Source: Variovorax sp. Root473
GTDB lineage: Bacteria; Pseudomonadota; Gammaproteobacteria; Burkholderiales; Burkholderiaceae_C
Assembly (NCBI RefSeq): GCF_001426505.1
Contig: NZ_LMEV01000014.1
Location: forward strand, 73,123 to 133,580
Reading direction: 5' to 3'
DNA length: 60,458 nt
The notes beneath the pieces are model-generated. The model ran no database searches and was not told the origin of the DNA. It saw only the letters and a program-made list of their open reading frames with translations. Positions 52,862 to 60,458 of this stretch are shown piece after piece (within the stretch, counting starts at the first letter, position 1; each line of letters begins with the position of its first letter). The translations under genes and the position numbers were made by a program.

Positions 52862-53851
52862 ATGAACCAGTTCCTGCGCAACCTCAGCCCGACCCAGCAG
52901 GTCGCCGCCCTTTTCCTGATCGTCTTCGGCCTGCTCTTCATCGTGAGCACCACGGTCTTCTTCCTGAGCTTCAAGGAGCGGCGCAACCCGGTGCACGACG
53001 AATCGTGGCAGGCCGAGCTGGCGCATGTGCGCGCGCTGCTGGGCACCACCTGGTTCATGGTGGTCGTGTTCTGGATCGGGTGGGCGCTGGGCGAAACGGT
53101 GGCCACCGTGCTGTTCGCGCTGATCGCGTTCTTTGCGCTGCGCGAGTTCATCACGCTCTCGCCGACGCGGCGCGGCGACCACCGCAGCCTGATCCTCGCG
53201 TTCTTCGTGGTGCTGCCGATCCAGTTCTGGCTGGTGGCCACCGCGCGCTTCGACCTGTTCACGGTGTTCATCCCGGTCTACGTGTTCCTCGCCATTCCGG
53301 TGGCGAGCGCGCTGGCGAACGACCCCAGTCACTTTCTCGAGCGCAACGCCAAGCTGCAGTGGGGCATCATGGTCTGCGTCTACGGCATGAGCCACGTGCC
53401 TGCGCTGCTGCTGCTGACCTTCCCGGGCTACGAAGGCAAGAGCGCGTTCCTCGTGTTCTTCCTGGTGTTCGTGGTGCAGACCTCGGTGCTGGTGCAGCAC
53501 CTGATCTCGCGGCGCATGCAGCGCACGCCGTTTGCGCCGAACGTGAGCCGCAGCTTCAACTGGACCAGCTGGGGCATCGGCATCGTGGTGGCCAGCCTGG
53601 TGGGCGCGCTGTTCTCGTTCATCACGCCGTTCAAGTTCGGGCAGGCGCTCGCGGTGTCGATCATTGCCTGCGTGGCGGGCTCGATGGGCCACCTCGTGAT
53701 GAAAGCGCTCAAGCGCGACCGCGGCATTCCGAACTGGGGCCAGAAGGGCGTGGGCGTGACCGGCGCCAACGGGCTGCTCGACCGCGTCGATGCGCTGTGC
53801 TTCGCGGCGCCGATCTTCTTTCATTCGATCCGCTGGTACTTCAACGTCTGA
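52862..53851 (+). CDS. cdsA: phosphatidate cytidylyltransferase
   Basis: CdsA-family enzyme (329 residues) that makes CDP-diacylglycerol from phosphatidate and CTP. Eight or so membrane helices are visible. The C-terminal signature is GSMGHLVMKALKRDRGIPNWG followed by GVTGANGLLDRVDALCF, a variant of the family's S-x-x-(G/D)-KR...GxxGxxDR(F/V)D pattern in which GHGGVLDR reads GANGLLDR. This YnbB-like form often sits next to a PlsC gene. It starts 4 nt after that gene's stop, so co-translation is likely. Confidence 0.88.
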   Translation: MNQFLRNLSPTQQVAALFLIVFGLLFIVSTTVFFLSFKERRNPVHDESWQAELAHVRALLGTTWFMVVVFWIGWALGETVATVLFALIAFFALREFITLSPTRRGDHRSLILAFFVVLPIQFWLVATARFDLFTVFIPVYVFLAIPVASALANDPSHFLERNAKLQWGIMVCVYGMSHVPALLLLTFPGYEGKSAFLVFFLVFVVQTSVLVQHLISRRMQRTPFAPNVSRSFNWTSWGIGIVVASLVGALFSFITPFKFGQALAVSIIACVAGSMGHLVMKALKRDRGIPNWGQKGVGVTGANGLLDRVDALCFAAPIFFHSIRWYFNV

Positions 53852-53871
53852 AGCAATCCAGCGGCGGGCGA

Positions 53872-55953
53872 TCAGGCCTTGCGTCGCACCACCCGGTCGA
53901 AGGCCTGCTTCGCGCGCCGACCCAGCGCCTTCGCCTTCAACGCCTGAAGCTCGCGCGTGAGCCGCGTGCGCTGCTCGGCCGACAGCGCGGTGCCGAAACG
54001 CCCGAGTGCCAGCTCCAGCGCCTCGCGCTGCGCCACCACGCGCCCCTGCCGGCCCTCGGCCTCGGCCAGCCATTCGCAGGCATTGGCGACGCGCCCGCGC
54101 AAGGCCGCGTCGCCCGACTCGCCGAAGCGCGCGATCAGCACGCGGTAGGTCTTGGCCTGACCCGGCAGGTCGTCCATCTTGTCGAAGGCCTTGCCCTTGT
54201 TGATCATCGACTTGGCGGCCCACAGCTGCAGGGCGCTGTCCCGCGCCATCGCCGTGCGCGCAATCACCTCGTCGTAGCTGGCCACGGCTTCGGCAAACCG
54301 GCCCGCACGGCGCAGCACGGCGCCCTTGCGAAACAACGCGCCGGCCACGCGCGCGCGCAGGTCGGGCAGCTCGGAATTGCCCCAGCGCGCGACGATCTCG
54401 TCGTGCACGCGCATCTCGTCCGCGGGCCGCGCGAGGCGGTCGAGCGCGGTGCTCTTGTATTGCAGGCACAGCGCCACCTGCGACTGCATCTCGGTGGACG
54501 CATCGGCGCCGTAGCGCGCGTCCATCGCGTCGGCGGCCTCGACAACTTCGGCGAACTGTTCGAGCGCCAGCAGGCAGAAGGTCTTGTGCGACAAGGCGCG
54601 CGCGCACTGGCGGCGCATCAGCGGGTGCGGCGAGGCGGCATATGCCGCGAGCACCTCGTCGAACAGCGCGATGGCCTCGCGCGATGCGCCCGCGTCGCCG
54701 AGCTTGCGGCCTTCGCGGACGGTGTCACACGCCGCATCGAAGAGTTCGGCCGGCAGCTCGCCGACCTCGAGGCCGCCGGTCTTGCGCAGCCGCTTCAGGC
54801 AGGCCTCGCGCCCAGCCATCGCCTTCACGCGCAGCTCGCGCATTTCGGGCGTGGCGCCGTCGCGCGACACCGCGACGAGCGGCTCGTACACCGCGAGCGC
54901 GGCCTCGGGCCGCCCCAGCAGGTCGAGCAGCACGAAACCTTTGTGCAGCAAGGTGGTGGCCACGGTGCGCTGCACCATGGCGTCGCCATCGCGCGCGAAC
55001 GTGGCGAGCAGGCGCTCGCAGGCGGCCAGCGCGGCCTCGCCGTCGCCCTGGTCGCGCAGCCCCACGGCCCAGTCGTGGGCGCGCACGGCCGCGAGGCGAC
55101 GCACCTGTGCCGAGGCGTCGTGGCCGTAGCGGTCGAGCAGCCAGCCGACCAGCTCGGCGCGGCGCGCCACCTCGTCGAGCCCGAGGCCGTCGAAGAACAG
55201 GGCCAGCGCGCGCACGCCTTCCAGCCGCAGCTCGGGCGCGGCATCGGCCAGGCCGGCCTCGATCGGGTCGGCCACCTGGAGGCACAGCACCTGCGCCTGC
55301 GTGTGCTGCGCCAGCTCGCGCAGGTTGAGCACCGCAGCCAGCCGGGCCCGCGCCACGCGCAGGACCACGCCGGGATCGGTGGCGCCCTCGAAACGTTCGA
55401 TGGCTGCGTCGAGCGTGGCCAATGCGTCTTGCGGCAAACCGCGGTGGTGTTCGATCTCGGCCTTCAGCAGGCGCGCGTCGAGGCGCCATGCATCGAGCGC
55501 GGCGTCGGCCTGTGCATCGAGCTGTTCGCTCATGAAATCGCAGGCTTCGCAACGCGCCGCGGCATCGTCGATGAGCCAGGCGCGCTGGTAGAGCGCGTGG
55601 GCGATGTGCGTGCGGATCTCGGGCTCGCTGCGCTGGCCGTGCGCGGCGACCAAGCGGTCGAGGGTGGCCAACGCATCGGCCGGGCGATGCAATTGGCGCA
55701 GCACGTGTGCGAGCAGGCGCAGCGCCTGGCAGCAGGGCACGACCACGGCAGCGTCGGGCAGCGCACCGAACTCGGCGATCAACTGGCTGCAGGCGGCGAT
55801 CGCCTCGCGGCGGCGGCCGAGGTCGCTCAACAACTCCGCCTGGCGAAAGCTCGCAGCGGCGCGTTCGGCGGGATGCTGCAGGCGCGCGAGCAGCGACCGG
55901 GCGTCGTTCAGTTGCTTGAGTTGCTGCTGTGCGGAGGACTCGACTACATTCAC
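53872..55953 (-). CDS. large TPR-like helical repeat protein of unknown function
   Basis: I do not recognise a named family for this 693-residue protein. It is built from many helical repeats of about 40-50 residues resembling TPR units, each with a phrase like KAxxLxxLGRxxEAxAxYDEVIARFG (for example [28 protein letters not shown]). It has no signal peptide or membrane helix. Such superhelices usually bind other proteins. The GTG at 55953 was chosen because AAGGAAG lies 9 nt upstream; the in-frame reading continues to an ATG at 56073, but without an RBS. It is convergent with cdsA and divergent from ruvC. Confidence 0.75.
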   Translation of the reverse strand: MNVVESSAQQQLKQLNDARSLLARLQHPAERAAASFRQAELLSDLGRRREAIAACSQLIAEFGALPDAAVVVPCCQALRLLAHVLRQLHRPADALATLDRLVAAHGQRSEPEIRTHIAHALYQRAWLIDDAAARCEACDFMSEQLDAQADAALDAWRLDARLLKAEIEHHRGLPQDALATLDAAIERFEGATDPGVVLRVARARLAAVLNLRELAQHTQAQVLCLQVADPIEAGLADAAPELRLEGVRALALFFDGLGLDEVARRAELVGWLLDRYGHDASAQVRRLAAVRAHDWAVGLRDQGDGEAALAACERLLATFARDGDAMVQRTVATTLLHKGFVLLDLLGRPEAALAVYEPLVAVSRDGATPEMRELRVKAMAGREACLKRLRKTGGLEVGELPAELFDAACDTVREGRKLGDAGASREAIALFDEVLAAYAASPHPLMRRQCARALSHKTFCLLALEQFAEVVEAADAMDARYGADASTEMQSQVALCLQYKSTALDRLARPADEMRVHDEIVARWGNSELPDLRARVAGALFRKGAVLRRAGRFAEAVASYDEVIARTAMARDSALQLWAAKSMINKGKAFDKMDDLPGQAKTYRVLIARFGESGDAALRGRVANACEWLAEAEGRQGRVVAQREALELALGRFGTALSAEQRTRLTRELQALKAKALGRRAKQAFDRVVRRKA

Positions 55954-56102
55954 CTTCGCTTCCTTGTGTGGCGCGCCCCACGCGAAGCGAGGCGGAATGC
56001 AAGAAACGGCGGATTCTGCCCGTGAACGCCCACGCATCCCGCACGAATTCGCCGCTTCTTCGACCTTTCTCACCCAGGCTTAGGCCTTTACGCTTCCTTT
56101 TC

Positions 56103-56651
56103 ATGCGGATTCTCGGCATCGACCCCGGTTTGCAGACCACCGGCTTCGGCGTGGTCGATGCGGACGGCCATGCGCTGCGCTACGTGGCCAGCGGCACCAT
56201 CAGCACCCGGCACCTGGGCACCGGCAACCTGCCCGCGCGCCTGAAGGTGCTGTTCGATGGCATCGGCGAGATCACGGCGCGCTACCAGCCCGATGCGTCG
56301 GCGGTCGAGATCATCTTCGTCAATGTCAACCCGCAATCGACGCTGCTGCTGGGCCAGGCGCGCGGTGCGTGCGTGACGGCCCTGGTGAGCTGCAACCTCT
56401 CGGTGGCCGAGTACACGGCGCTGCAGATGAAGAAGGCCGTGGCGGGCCACGGCCAGGCCGCCAAGGCGCAGGTGCAGGAGATGGTGAAGCGCCTGCTCGA
56501 CCTGCCCGGCCTGCCGGGCGCCGACGCGGCGGACGCATTGGGCATCGCCATCACGCACGCGCAGGTCGGCCGCTCGATGGCGCGGCTCGCGGAGGCGGCC
56601 GAGCTGTCGAAGACCCACGCCGGCACCTACCGGCAGGGGCGTTCGCGCTGA
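56103..56651 (+). CDS. ruvC: Holliday junction resolvase RuvC
   Basis: RuvC (182 residues) cleaves Holliday junctions during recombination. Catalytic acidic residues are visible: D7 in [12 protein letters not shown], the Glu in [24 protein letters not shown], and the C-terminal pair in [15 protein letters not shown]. Length is typical. The usual neighbours ruvA and ruvB are not adjacent. It is convergent with the SHMT-like gene, only 4 bp apart. Confidence 0.96.
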   Translation: MRILGIDPGLQTTGFGVVDADGHALRYVASGTISTRHLGTGNLPARLKVLFDGIGEITARYQPDASAVEIIFVNVNPQSTLLLGQARGACVTALVSCNLSVAEYTALQMKKAVAGHGQAAKAQVQEMVKRLLDLPGLPGADAADALGIAITHAQVGRSMARLAEAAELSKTHAGTYRQGRSR

Positions 56652-56655
56652 GGCT

Positions 56656-57978
56656 TCACCGCACGATGTAGCGCAGGTCGCCCAGGCGCCGGCGGCGTTC
56701 GCGCACCTCGGCGGCCACCGATACCGCCTCGCCTGCCAGTGCCCGCCCGATCCAGTCGGCCAGCTGCGGCATGTCTTCGGGCGTGAAGCCCAGCCGCACG
56801 ATCTCGGGCACGCCCAGGCGCAGGCCGTTGATGTCGCCGTCGACCGGCGCGATCGGCAGGCCGATGCCGCACGCCAGCAGGCCGCCTTGGGCCAGCCGCT
56901 TCGCGGCACGCTGCCCACCGCCCCAGCGCGCGGCCTCGAGTGCGAACTGGTGCGACTGCGTGAAGCCGCGCGCCTTCGCGAACACCGGCAGGCCTTCGGC
57001 ATCGAGCGCACGCGCCAGCGCCTGTGCGGTGTCGCGCATCGCCGCCGCATAGGCCGCGCCGTGCACCTTCCAGTCGAGCAGCCCACGGGCCAGCGCGGCC
57101 GTGCGCCCCGCATCCGAGTTGGCCGTGAGACCGGGGTAGGCGATGGCGTCGATGCGCTCCATCAGCGCCGCGTCGTTCGACACGATCAGCCCGCCGGGCG
57201 GGCCGCCCAGGCTCTTGTAAGTGCTCATGGTGATCGCGTGCGCGCCCTCTTCGAGTGGCTGCGGCCAGGCCTTGCCGGCCACCATGCCCGAGAGGTGCGC
57301 GGCATCGAAGAGCAGCTTCGCGCCCACGCTGTCGGCCACCTCGCGGATGGCCGGCACCGGGTGCGGGAACAGGTTCAGGCTGCCGCCGATGGTGATGAGC
57401 TTGGGCTTCACCTCGCGCGCGAGCTTGGCCAGCGCGAGCACGTCGACCGAGTAGCCGTCGGCATCGACCGGCGCCGGCACGGTCTTCAGGCCGTAGAGCC
57501 CGGCCGCGCCCGCCGCATGGTGCGTCACGTGGCCGCCGATGGCGGGCGGCGGCGCAATGATCGTGTCGCCGGGCTGGCAGGTCGCCATGAACACGTACAA
57601 GTTCGACAGCGCGCCCGAGCTCACGCGCACCTCGGCGAACCGCGCGCCGAACACCTCGGCCGCCAGCTCGGCGGCGACGACCTCGATGCGTTCGATGGCT
57701 TCCAGCCCCATCTCGTATTTGTCGCCCGGGTAGCCCAGCGACGGGCGCGAACCCAGCCCGCGCGACAGCAGCGCCTCGGCGGCAGGATTCATCACGTTGG
57801 TGGCCGGATTGAGGTTCAGTCCGTCGACGTCGTGGATGCGGTGGCTGTCGGCCACGAGGCGTTCGATCTCGGCGGCCACATCTGCCGCCTCGCGCGCGGC
57901 GGCATCGGCGGCAATGGCGAGCACGTGGTCCTCGCTGGCGGCGGGAACCCAGGAACGGCGGTGAAGGGCTGCGGGCAT
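56656..57978 (-). CDS. SHMT-like PLP-dependent enzyme
   Basis: A 440-residue fold-type I PLP enzyme related to serine hydroxymethyltransferase. SHMT-like features include GYPGDKYEMGLEAIERIE, GGHVTHHAAGAAGLYG, LLFDAAHLSGMVAGK and the PLP-lysine segment STYKSLGGPPGG. In SHMT the residue before the Lys is His (THK); here it is Tyr, and the N-terminal folate region differs (NLNPATNVMNPAAEALLS), so it is probably a paralogue acting on another substrate, not housekeeping GlyA. It is divergent from a LysR regulator 106 bp away. The start could also be the ATG at 58011. Confidence 0.8.
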   Translation of the reverse strand: MPAALHRRSWVPAASEDHVLAIAADAAAREAADVAAEIERLVADSHRIHDVDGLNLNPATNVMNPAAEALLSRGLGSRPSLGYPGDKYEMGLEAIERIEVVAAELAAEVFGARFAEVRVSSGALSNLYVFMATCQPGDTIIAPPPAIGGHVTHHAAGAAGLYGLKTVPAPVDADGYSVDVLALAKLAREVKPKLITIGGSLNLFPHPVPAIREVADSVGAKLLFDAAHLSGMVAGKAWPQPLEEGAHAITMSTYKSLGGPPGGLIVSNDAALMERIDAIAYPGLTANSDAGRTAALARGLLDWKVHGAAYAAAMRDTAQALARALDAEGLPVFAKARGFTQSHQFALEAARWGGGQRAAKRLAQGGLLACGIGLPIAPVDGDINGLRLGVPEIVRLGFTPEDMPQLADWIGRALAGEAVSVAAEVRERRRRLGDLRYIVR

Positions 57979-58045
57979 GCGGTGTCTCGCTGAGCGAAGG
58001 AATGACTGCATGGTCGCGTCCCACGCCCGCACCAGCAACACGGAT

Positions 58046-58077
58046 AAACTGGGCCCGAGCCCTAGAAAAACTGGGCC
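58046..58077. promoter_or_regulatory. AAACTGGGCC direct repeat in the SHMT-like/LysR spacer
   Basis: Two copies (58046-58055 and 58068-58077) are spaced 22 bp apart, about two helical turns, immediately upstream of the LysR start. They are candidate LysR-binding half-sites controlling both divergent genes. Confidence 0.5.
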
Positions 58078-58084
58078 TGCACCC

Positions 58085-59032
58085 ATGTCCCTCGCCCCAC
58101 CCCGCCCTCGCCTGCCGCCGCACACGGCCGTGCGCGCCTTCGAGGCCGCGGCGCGCCATGGCAGTTTCGCGCGGGCGGCTGAAGAGCTGTTCGTGACGCC
58201 CGCCGCCGTCGCGCAGCAGATCAAGGCGCTCGAGACCTGGGCCGGCGGTGCGTTGTTCGAGCGGCACAGCCAGGGCATCCGGCTCAGCGCGCACGGCCGG
58301 CGCGCACTTCCCGCGCTCAGTGCGGCGGTCGACCAGCTCGGCCTCGCGGTGCAGTCGCTGCGCCAGGAAACGCAGACCGCCGCGCGCCGCAGCACGCTGC
58401 AGGTGGCGGCCCTGCCGGCCATGGCACAACTGTGGCTGTCGCCGCGGCTCTCGCGGCTGAAGGCCGCGCTGCCCGGCGTGCAGGTGTCGGTGACCGCGCT
58501 GGAACAGCCGCCGAACTTCCGGCGTGAGCCCTTCGACCTCGGGCTGTTCTACGCGCGCAACGCCGAAGCCGCCGTCGGCGCGACGGGCATCCCGCTCGTA
58601 CGCGACCGCCTCGTGCCCGTGTGCAGTCCGCGCGTGCAGTCTTCGCTGGCGAGCGGACGCTCGCGCCCGCTCGACGACCTTATCGACGTGCTCGCACGGT
58701 GCGGCGGCCTGCATGACACGGTGTGGCGCGACGACTGGTCACGCTGGCTGCAGGCCGTGCGCCCCCGCACCACCTCCACCGAAGCCGATGCACTGGCTGC
58801 CGGGCCCGATTTCTCGCTCTACAGCCTCGCGCTGCAGGCCGCGCTCGACGGCGAAGGGGTGCTGATGGGTCGCGAGCGGCTGGTGGCGCCGCTGCTCGAG
58901 AAAGGCCGGCTGCACGCACCCTGGGGGCGGCCGAAGGCGCTGGGAGACACGTTGATGCTGCTGGTGCCCGCGCACCGCAAGGGGCCGCTGCTCGCGCAGC
59001 AGGTTCAGGCTTTGCAGGCCCTGGTCGACTGA
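58085..59032 (+). CDS. LysR-family transcriptional regulator
   Basis: A 315-residue LysR regulator: N-terminal winged helix (AVRAFEAAARHGSFARAAEELFVTPAAVAQQIKALE) and a C-terminal substrate-binding domain. The HTH phrase is GcvA-like. GcvA controls glycine cleavage in E. coli, which would suit the divergent SHMT-like gene, but this is inference. The ATG at 58085 begins a protein of normal length. An in-frame ATG at 57977 would extend it with an unlikely N-terminus overlapping the divergent gene. Confidence 0.88.
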   Translation: MSLAPPRPRLPPHTAVRAFEAAARHGSFARAAEELFVTPAAVAQQIKALETWAGGALFERHSQGIRLSAHGRRALPALSAAVDQLGLAVQSLRQETQTAARRSTLQVAALPAMAQLWLSPRLSRLKAALPGVQVSVTALEQPPNFRREPFDLGLFYARNAEAAVGATGIPLVRDRLVPVCSPRVQSSLASGRSRPLDDLIDVLARCGGLHDTVWRDDWSRWLQAVRPRTTSTEADALAAGPDFSLYSLALQAALDGEGVLMGRERLVAPLLEKGRLHAPWGRPKALGDTLMLLVPAHRKGPLLAQQVQALQALVD

Positions 59033-59042
59033 ACGGCTGGCG

Positions 59043-59219
59043 CTACGCGACGCGCTCGGCGATCAGCACGGCGAAGAAGCCGAGCGCCGCAAGAATCGTC
59101 CACTTGAACACGACCCAGCCGAAGCGGCGGTACTTGACCTGCCCCGTGCCCGCGTAGAACGCGAAGGACACGCCCGCCACCAGCAGAAGCAGCAGGATGG
59201 CCCAGCGAAAGAGAAGCAT
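59043..59219 (-). CDS. 58-residue membrane protein downstream of lpxC
   Basis: A short ORF of 58 codons with two predicted membrane helices: LLFRWAILLLLLVAGVSFAFYAG, and VVFKWTILAALGFFAVLIA, separated by a basic hinge (GQVKYRRFGW). It starts 25 nt after the lpxC stop on the same strand and has no other coding candidate around it. Codons end mostly in G or C as in its neighbours. Function unknown; not assigned to any family by eye. Confidence 0.6.
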   Translation of the reverse strand: MLLFRWAILLLLLVAGVSFAFYAGTGQVKYRRFGWVVFKWTILAALGFFAVLIAERVA

Positions 59220-59244
59220 CGGAAAGAAAAAGCGTACGCCGGGC

Positions 59245-60168
59245 TTACCAGGCCCGTGCCACTTCGCCGAAGCCGCGCGGCGCGCGCTTCTCGTCCTCGA
59301 AGGTCACGACCTCGTAGGCGTCGCTGTGCGAGAGCAGTTCGCGCAGCAGCTTGTTGTTGAGCGCATGGCCCGAACGGAACGCGGTGTACGCAGCCAGCAG
59401 CGGCTTGCCGATGATGTACAGGTCGCCCATGGCGTCGAGGATCTTGTGCTTCACGAACTCGTCGTCGTAGCGCAGGCCACCGGCATTGAGCACCTTGGTG
59501 TCGTCCATGACGATGGCGTTGTCCAGGCCGCCGCCGAGCGCCAGGCCCTTGCTGCGCATGTACTCGACTTCTTTCGTGAAGCCGAAGGTGCGCGCGCGCG
59601 CAATGTCGCGGCTGTACGAGTCGGTGCCCAGGTCGAACTCCACGCGCTGGCCGGTGGAGTTGACGACGCGGTGGTCGAAGTCGATCTCGAAGCTCAGCTT
59701 GAAGCCGTGGTACGGCTCCAGGCTCGCCCACTTCTCGTTGGCGCCCTCGCCTTCGCGCACCTCGACCTTGCGCAGCACGCGGATGAAGCGGCGCGGCGCC
59801 TTCTGCAGCTCGATGCCCGCGCTTTGCAGCAGGAACACGAAGGACGAAGCCGACCCGTCGAGGATCGGCACTTCGTCGGCCGTGATGTCGATGTAGAGGT
59901 TGTCGATGCCCAGGCCCGCGCAGGCGGACATGATGTGTTCGACCGTTTGCACCTTGGCGCCGCCCGTGGAAACGGTGGACGCCAGGCGCGTGTCGGTGAC
60001 CGATTCGGCGGTCATGCGGATCTCGACCGGCTCGGGCAGGTCGACGCGGCGGAACACGATGCCCGTGTCGGCCGGGGCCGGTCGCAGGGTCAGCTCCACG
60101 CGCTGGCCGCTGTGAAGCCCCACGCCCACGGCGCGGCTGATCGACTTGAGGGTTCGTTGTTGCAGCAC
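59245..60168 (-). CDS. lpxC: UDP-3-O-acyl-N-acetylglucosamine deacetylase
   Basis: LpxC (307 residues) performs the committed step of lipid A synthesis using zinc. Motifs: [13 protein letters not shown] [14 protein letters not shown], zinc-ligand His in [25 protein letters not shown], and [15 protein letters not shown] with the second His and the Asp, then [13 protein letters not shown]. The GTG at 60168 gives the usual 305-307 residue length. A TAAAAT hexamer ends 7 nt before it, so the mRNA may be leaderless. An in-frame extension upstream lacks homology to the family. In related genomes lpxC follows ftsZ, which would lie beyond the right edge. Confidence 0.95.
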   Translation of the reverse strand: MLQQRTLKSISRAVGVGLHSGQRVELTLRPAPADTGIVFRRVDLPEPVEIRMTAESVTDTRLASTVSTGGAKVQTVEHIMSACAGLGIDNLYIDITADEVPILDGSASSFVFLLQSAGIELQKAPRRFIRVLRKVEVREGEGANEKWASLEPYHGFKLSFEIDFDHRVVNSTGQRVEFDLGTDSYSRDIARARTFGFTKEVEYMRSKGLALGGGLDNAIVMDDTKVLNAGGLRYDDEFVKHKILDAMGDLYIIGKPLLAAYTAFRSGHALNNKLLRELLSHSDAYEVVTFEDEKRAPRGFGEVARAW

Positions 60169-60247
60169 GCCCGAGATTTTAGGCGGGCGACGACCGTGAC
60201 GCCCTATTCCCTTCGCTATGGCCGCGATAGACATGGACCAGTCAGAC

Positions 60248-60280
60248 AAGAAAGAGCAAAGAAGCCGGGGAGCCCCCGGC
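60248..60280 (-). terminator. terminator-like hairpin upstream of lpxC
   Basis: GCCGGGG (60264-60270) pairs with CCCCGGC (60274-60280). On the minus strand it is followed by a pyrimidine tract TTCTTTGCTCTTTCTT. It probably ends the transcript of the gene beyond the window (ftsZ expected). Confidence 0.5.
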
Positions 60281-60409
60281 GATGGACGCAAGGGGCACGA
60301 GGTGGACGCAGCGCCTAGAGCCGGGGGGCAGTCCCTTTCAGGTCTTCCCCGTCCCCTTGCGAACCCTCGTGCCCTCTGCGTTCGGTGACGTGTCACTTCG
60401 CGAAACACC

Positions 60410-60458
60410 GCGGAACCGGCTTTGCCGGGCCGCTGGTGTTGCCCCCGGTAGGGGGTTG
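60410..60458. repeat. dispersed GC-rich intergenic repeat, copy 3 (truncated by window end)
   Basis: GCGGAACCGGCTTTGCCGGG followed by TTGCCCCCGGTAGGGGG matches the first half of copy 1. The rest lies outside the window. Between 60281 and 60409 I see nothing else. Confidence 0.6.

Noticed and set aside
53005..56025. A 1006-codon open frame on the plus strand across cdsA and the repeat protein
   Set aside because: It crosses the ends of two convergent, better supported genes in the wrong frame. Its composition is that of a shadow frame.
60169..60408. N-terminal extension of lpxC
   Set aside because: It would add about 80 residues not found in LpxC proteins. The GTG at 60168 gives normal length.

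Overview
The window reads as a contiguous piece of a high-GC betaproteobacterial chromosome, most likely Comamonadaceae and Variovorax-like. This rests on gene content, gene order and protein character (ffh / ccsA / PP0621-type protein / pilSR / ampD; nrdA / nrdB / KAPAKK histone-like protein; accBC / prmA; rnb / tonB / aroE / mtgA; lpxC), not on any database search. No rRNA, tRNA, CRISPR array, prophage, IS element or integrase was seen. Almost everything is core genome.

Layout. 0-5.4 kb: a MidA-type methyltransferase facing a pteridine-reductase-like SDR, folB and ttcA, then a DUF4136 lipoprotein, a histidine phosphatase and a Crp/Fnr regulator. 5.7-10.1 kb: a two-gene RND efflux operon on the minus strand. 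10.2-18.2 kb: a small secreted protein, miaB, a GlrK-QseG-GlrR (QseE-G-F) signalling operon and opgH, a periplasmic glucan glucosyltransferase. 18.3-24.8 kb: ffh (minus), then ccsA, a PP0621-like protein, pilS, pilR and ampD. 25-30.3 kb: class Ia ribonucleotide reductase nrdA and nrdB and a lysine/alanine-rich histone-like protein. 30.3-36.8 kb, minus: PfkB kinase, DUF3426 zinc-ribbon protein, prmA, accC, accB, a TlpA thioredoxin and an unknown gene. 36.8-43.4 kb: mpl and a DUF985 cupin, then (minus) a DAHP synthase with a leader peptide, a BamE/SmpA-like lipoprotein, tldD and rodA. 43.4-46 kb: a second two-component pair. 46.3-53.9 kb: yqiA, an RNase II-family enzyme, tonB, aroE, mtgA, a DUF2809 protein, a PlsC acyltransferase and cdsA. 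53.9-60.5 kb: a repeat-rich hypothetical, ruvC, an SHMT-like PLP enzyme with divergent LysR, a 58-residue membrane protein and lpxC.

The most interesting signals lie between genes. (1) Directly after glrR are two exact TGTC-N10-GACA palindromes, the motif known for enterobacterial GlrR, followed by a near-perfect sigma-54 promoter aimed at opgH. This predicts an envelope-sensing circuit (GlrK/QseG to GlrR to periplasmic glucan synthesis) different from the GlmY circuit of enterobacteria. (2) The DAHP synthase gene is preceded by a 24-codon ORF containing YFFAYFWF and then a strong intrinsic terminator, which looks like a ribosome-mediated aromatic-amino-acid attenuator. (3) At least thirteen start codons lie only 6-9 nt after a -10-like hexamer, suggesting widespread leaderless mRNAs. 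(4) nrdA has two NrdR boxes bracketing a sigma-70 promoter, and the nrdA-nrdB spacer holds three hairpins. (5) A dispersed GC-rich intergenic repeat occurs three times.

Envelope functions recur throughout: opgH, ampD, mpl, rodA, mtgA, lpxC, plsC, cdsA and RND efflux. They sit with nucleotide, folate and aromatic biosynthesis and RNA modification genes.
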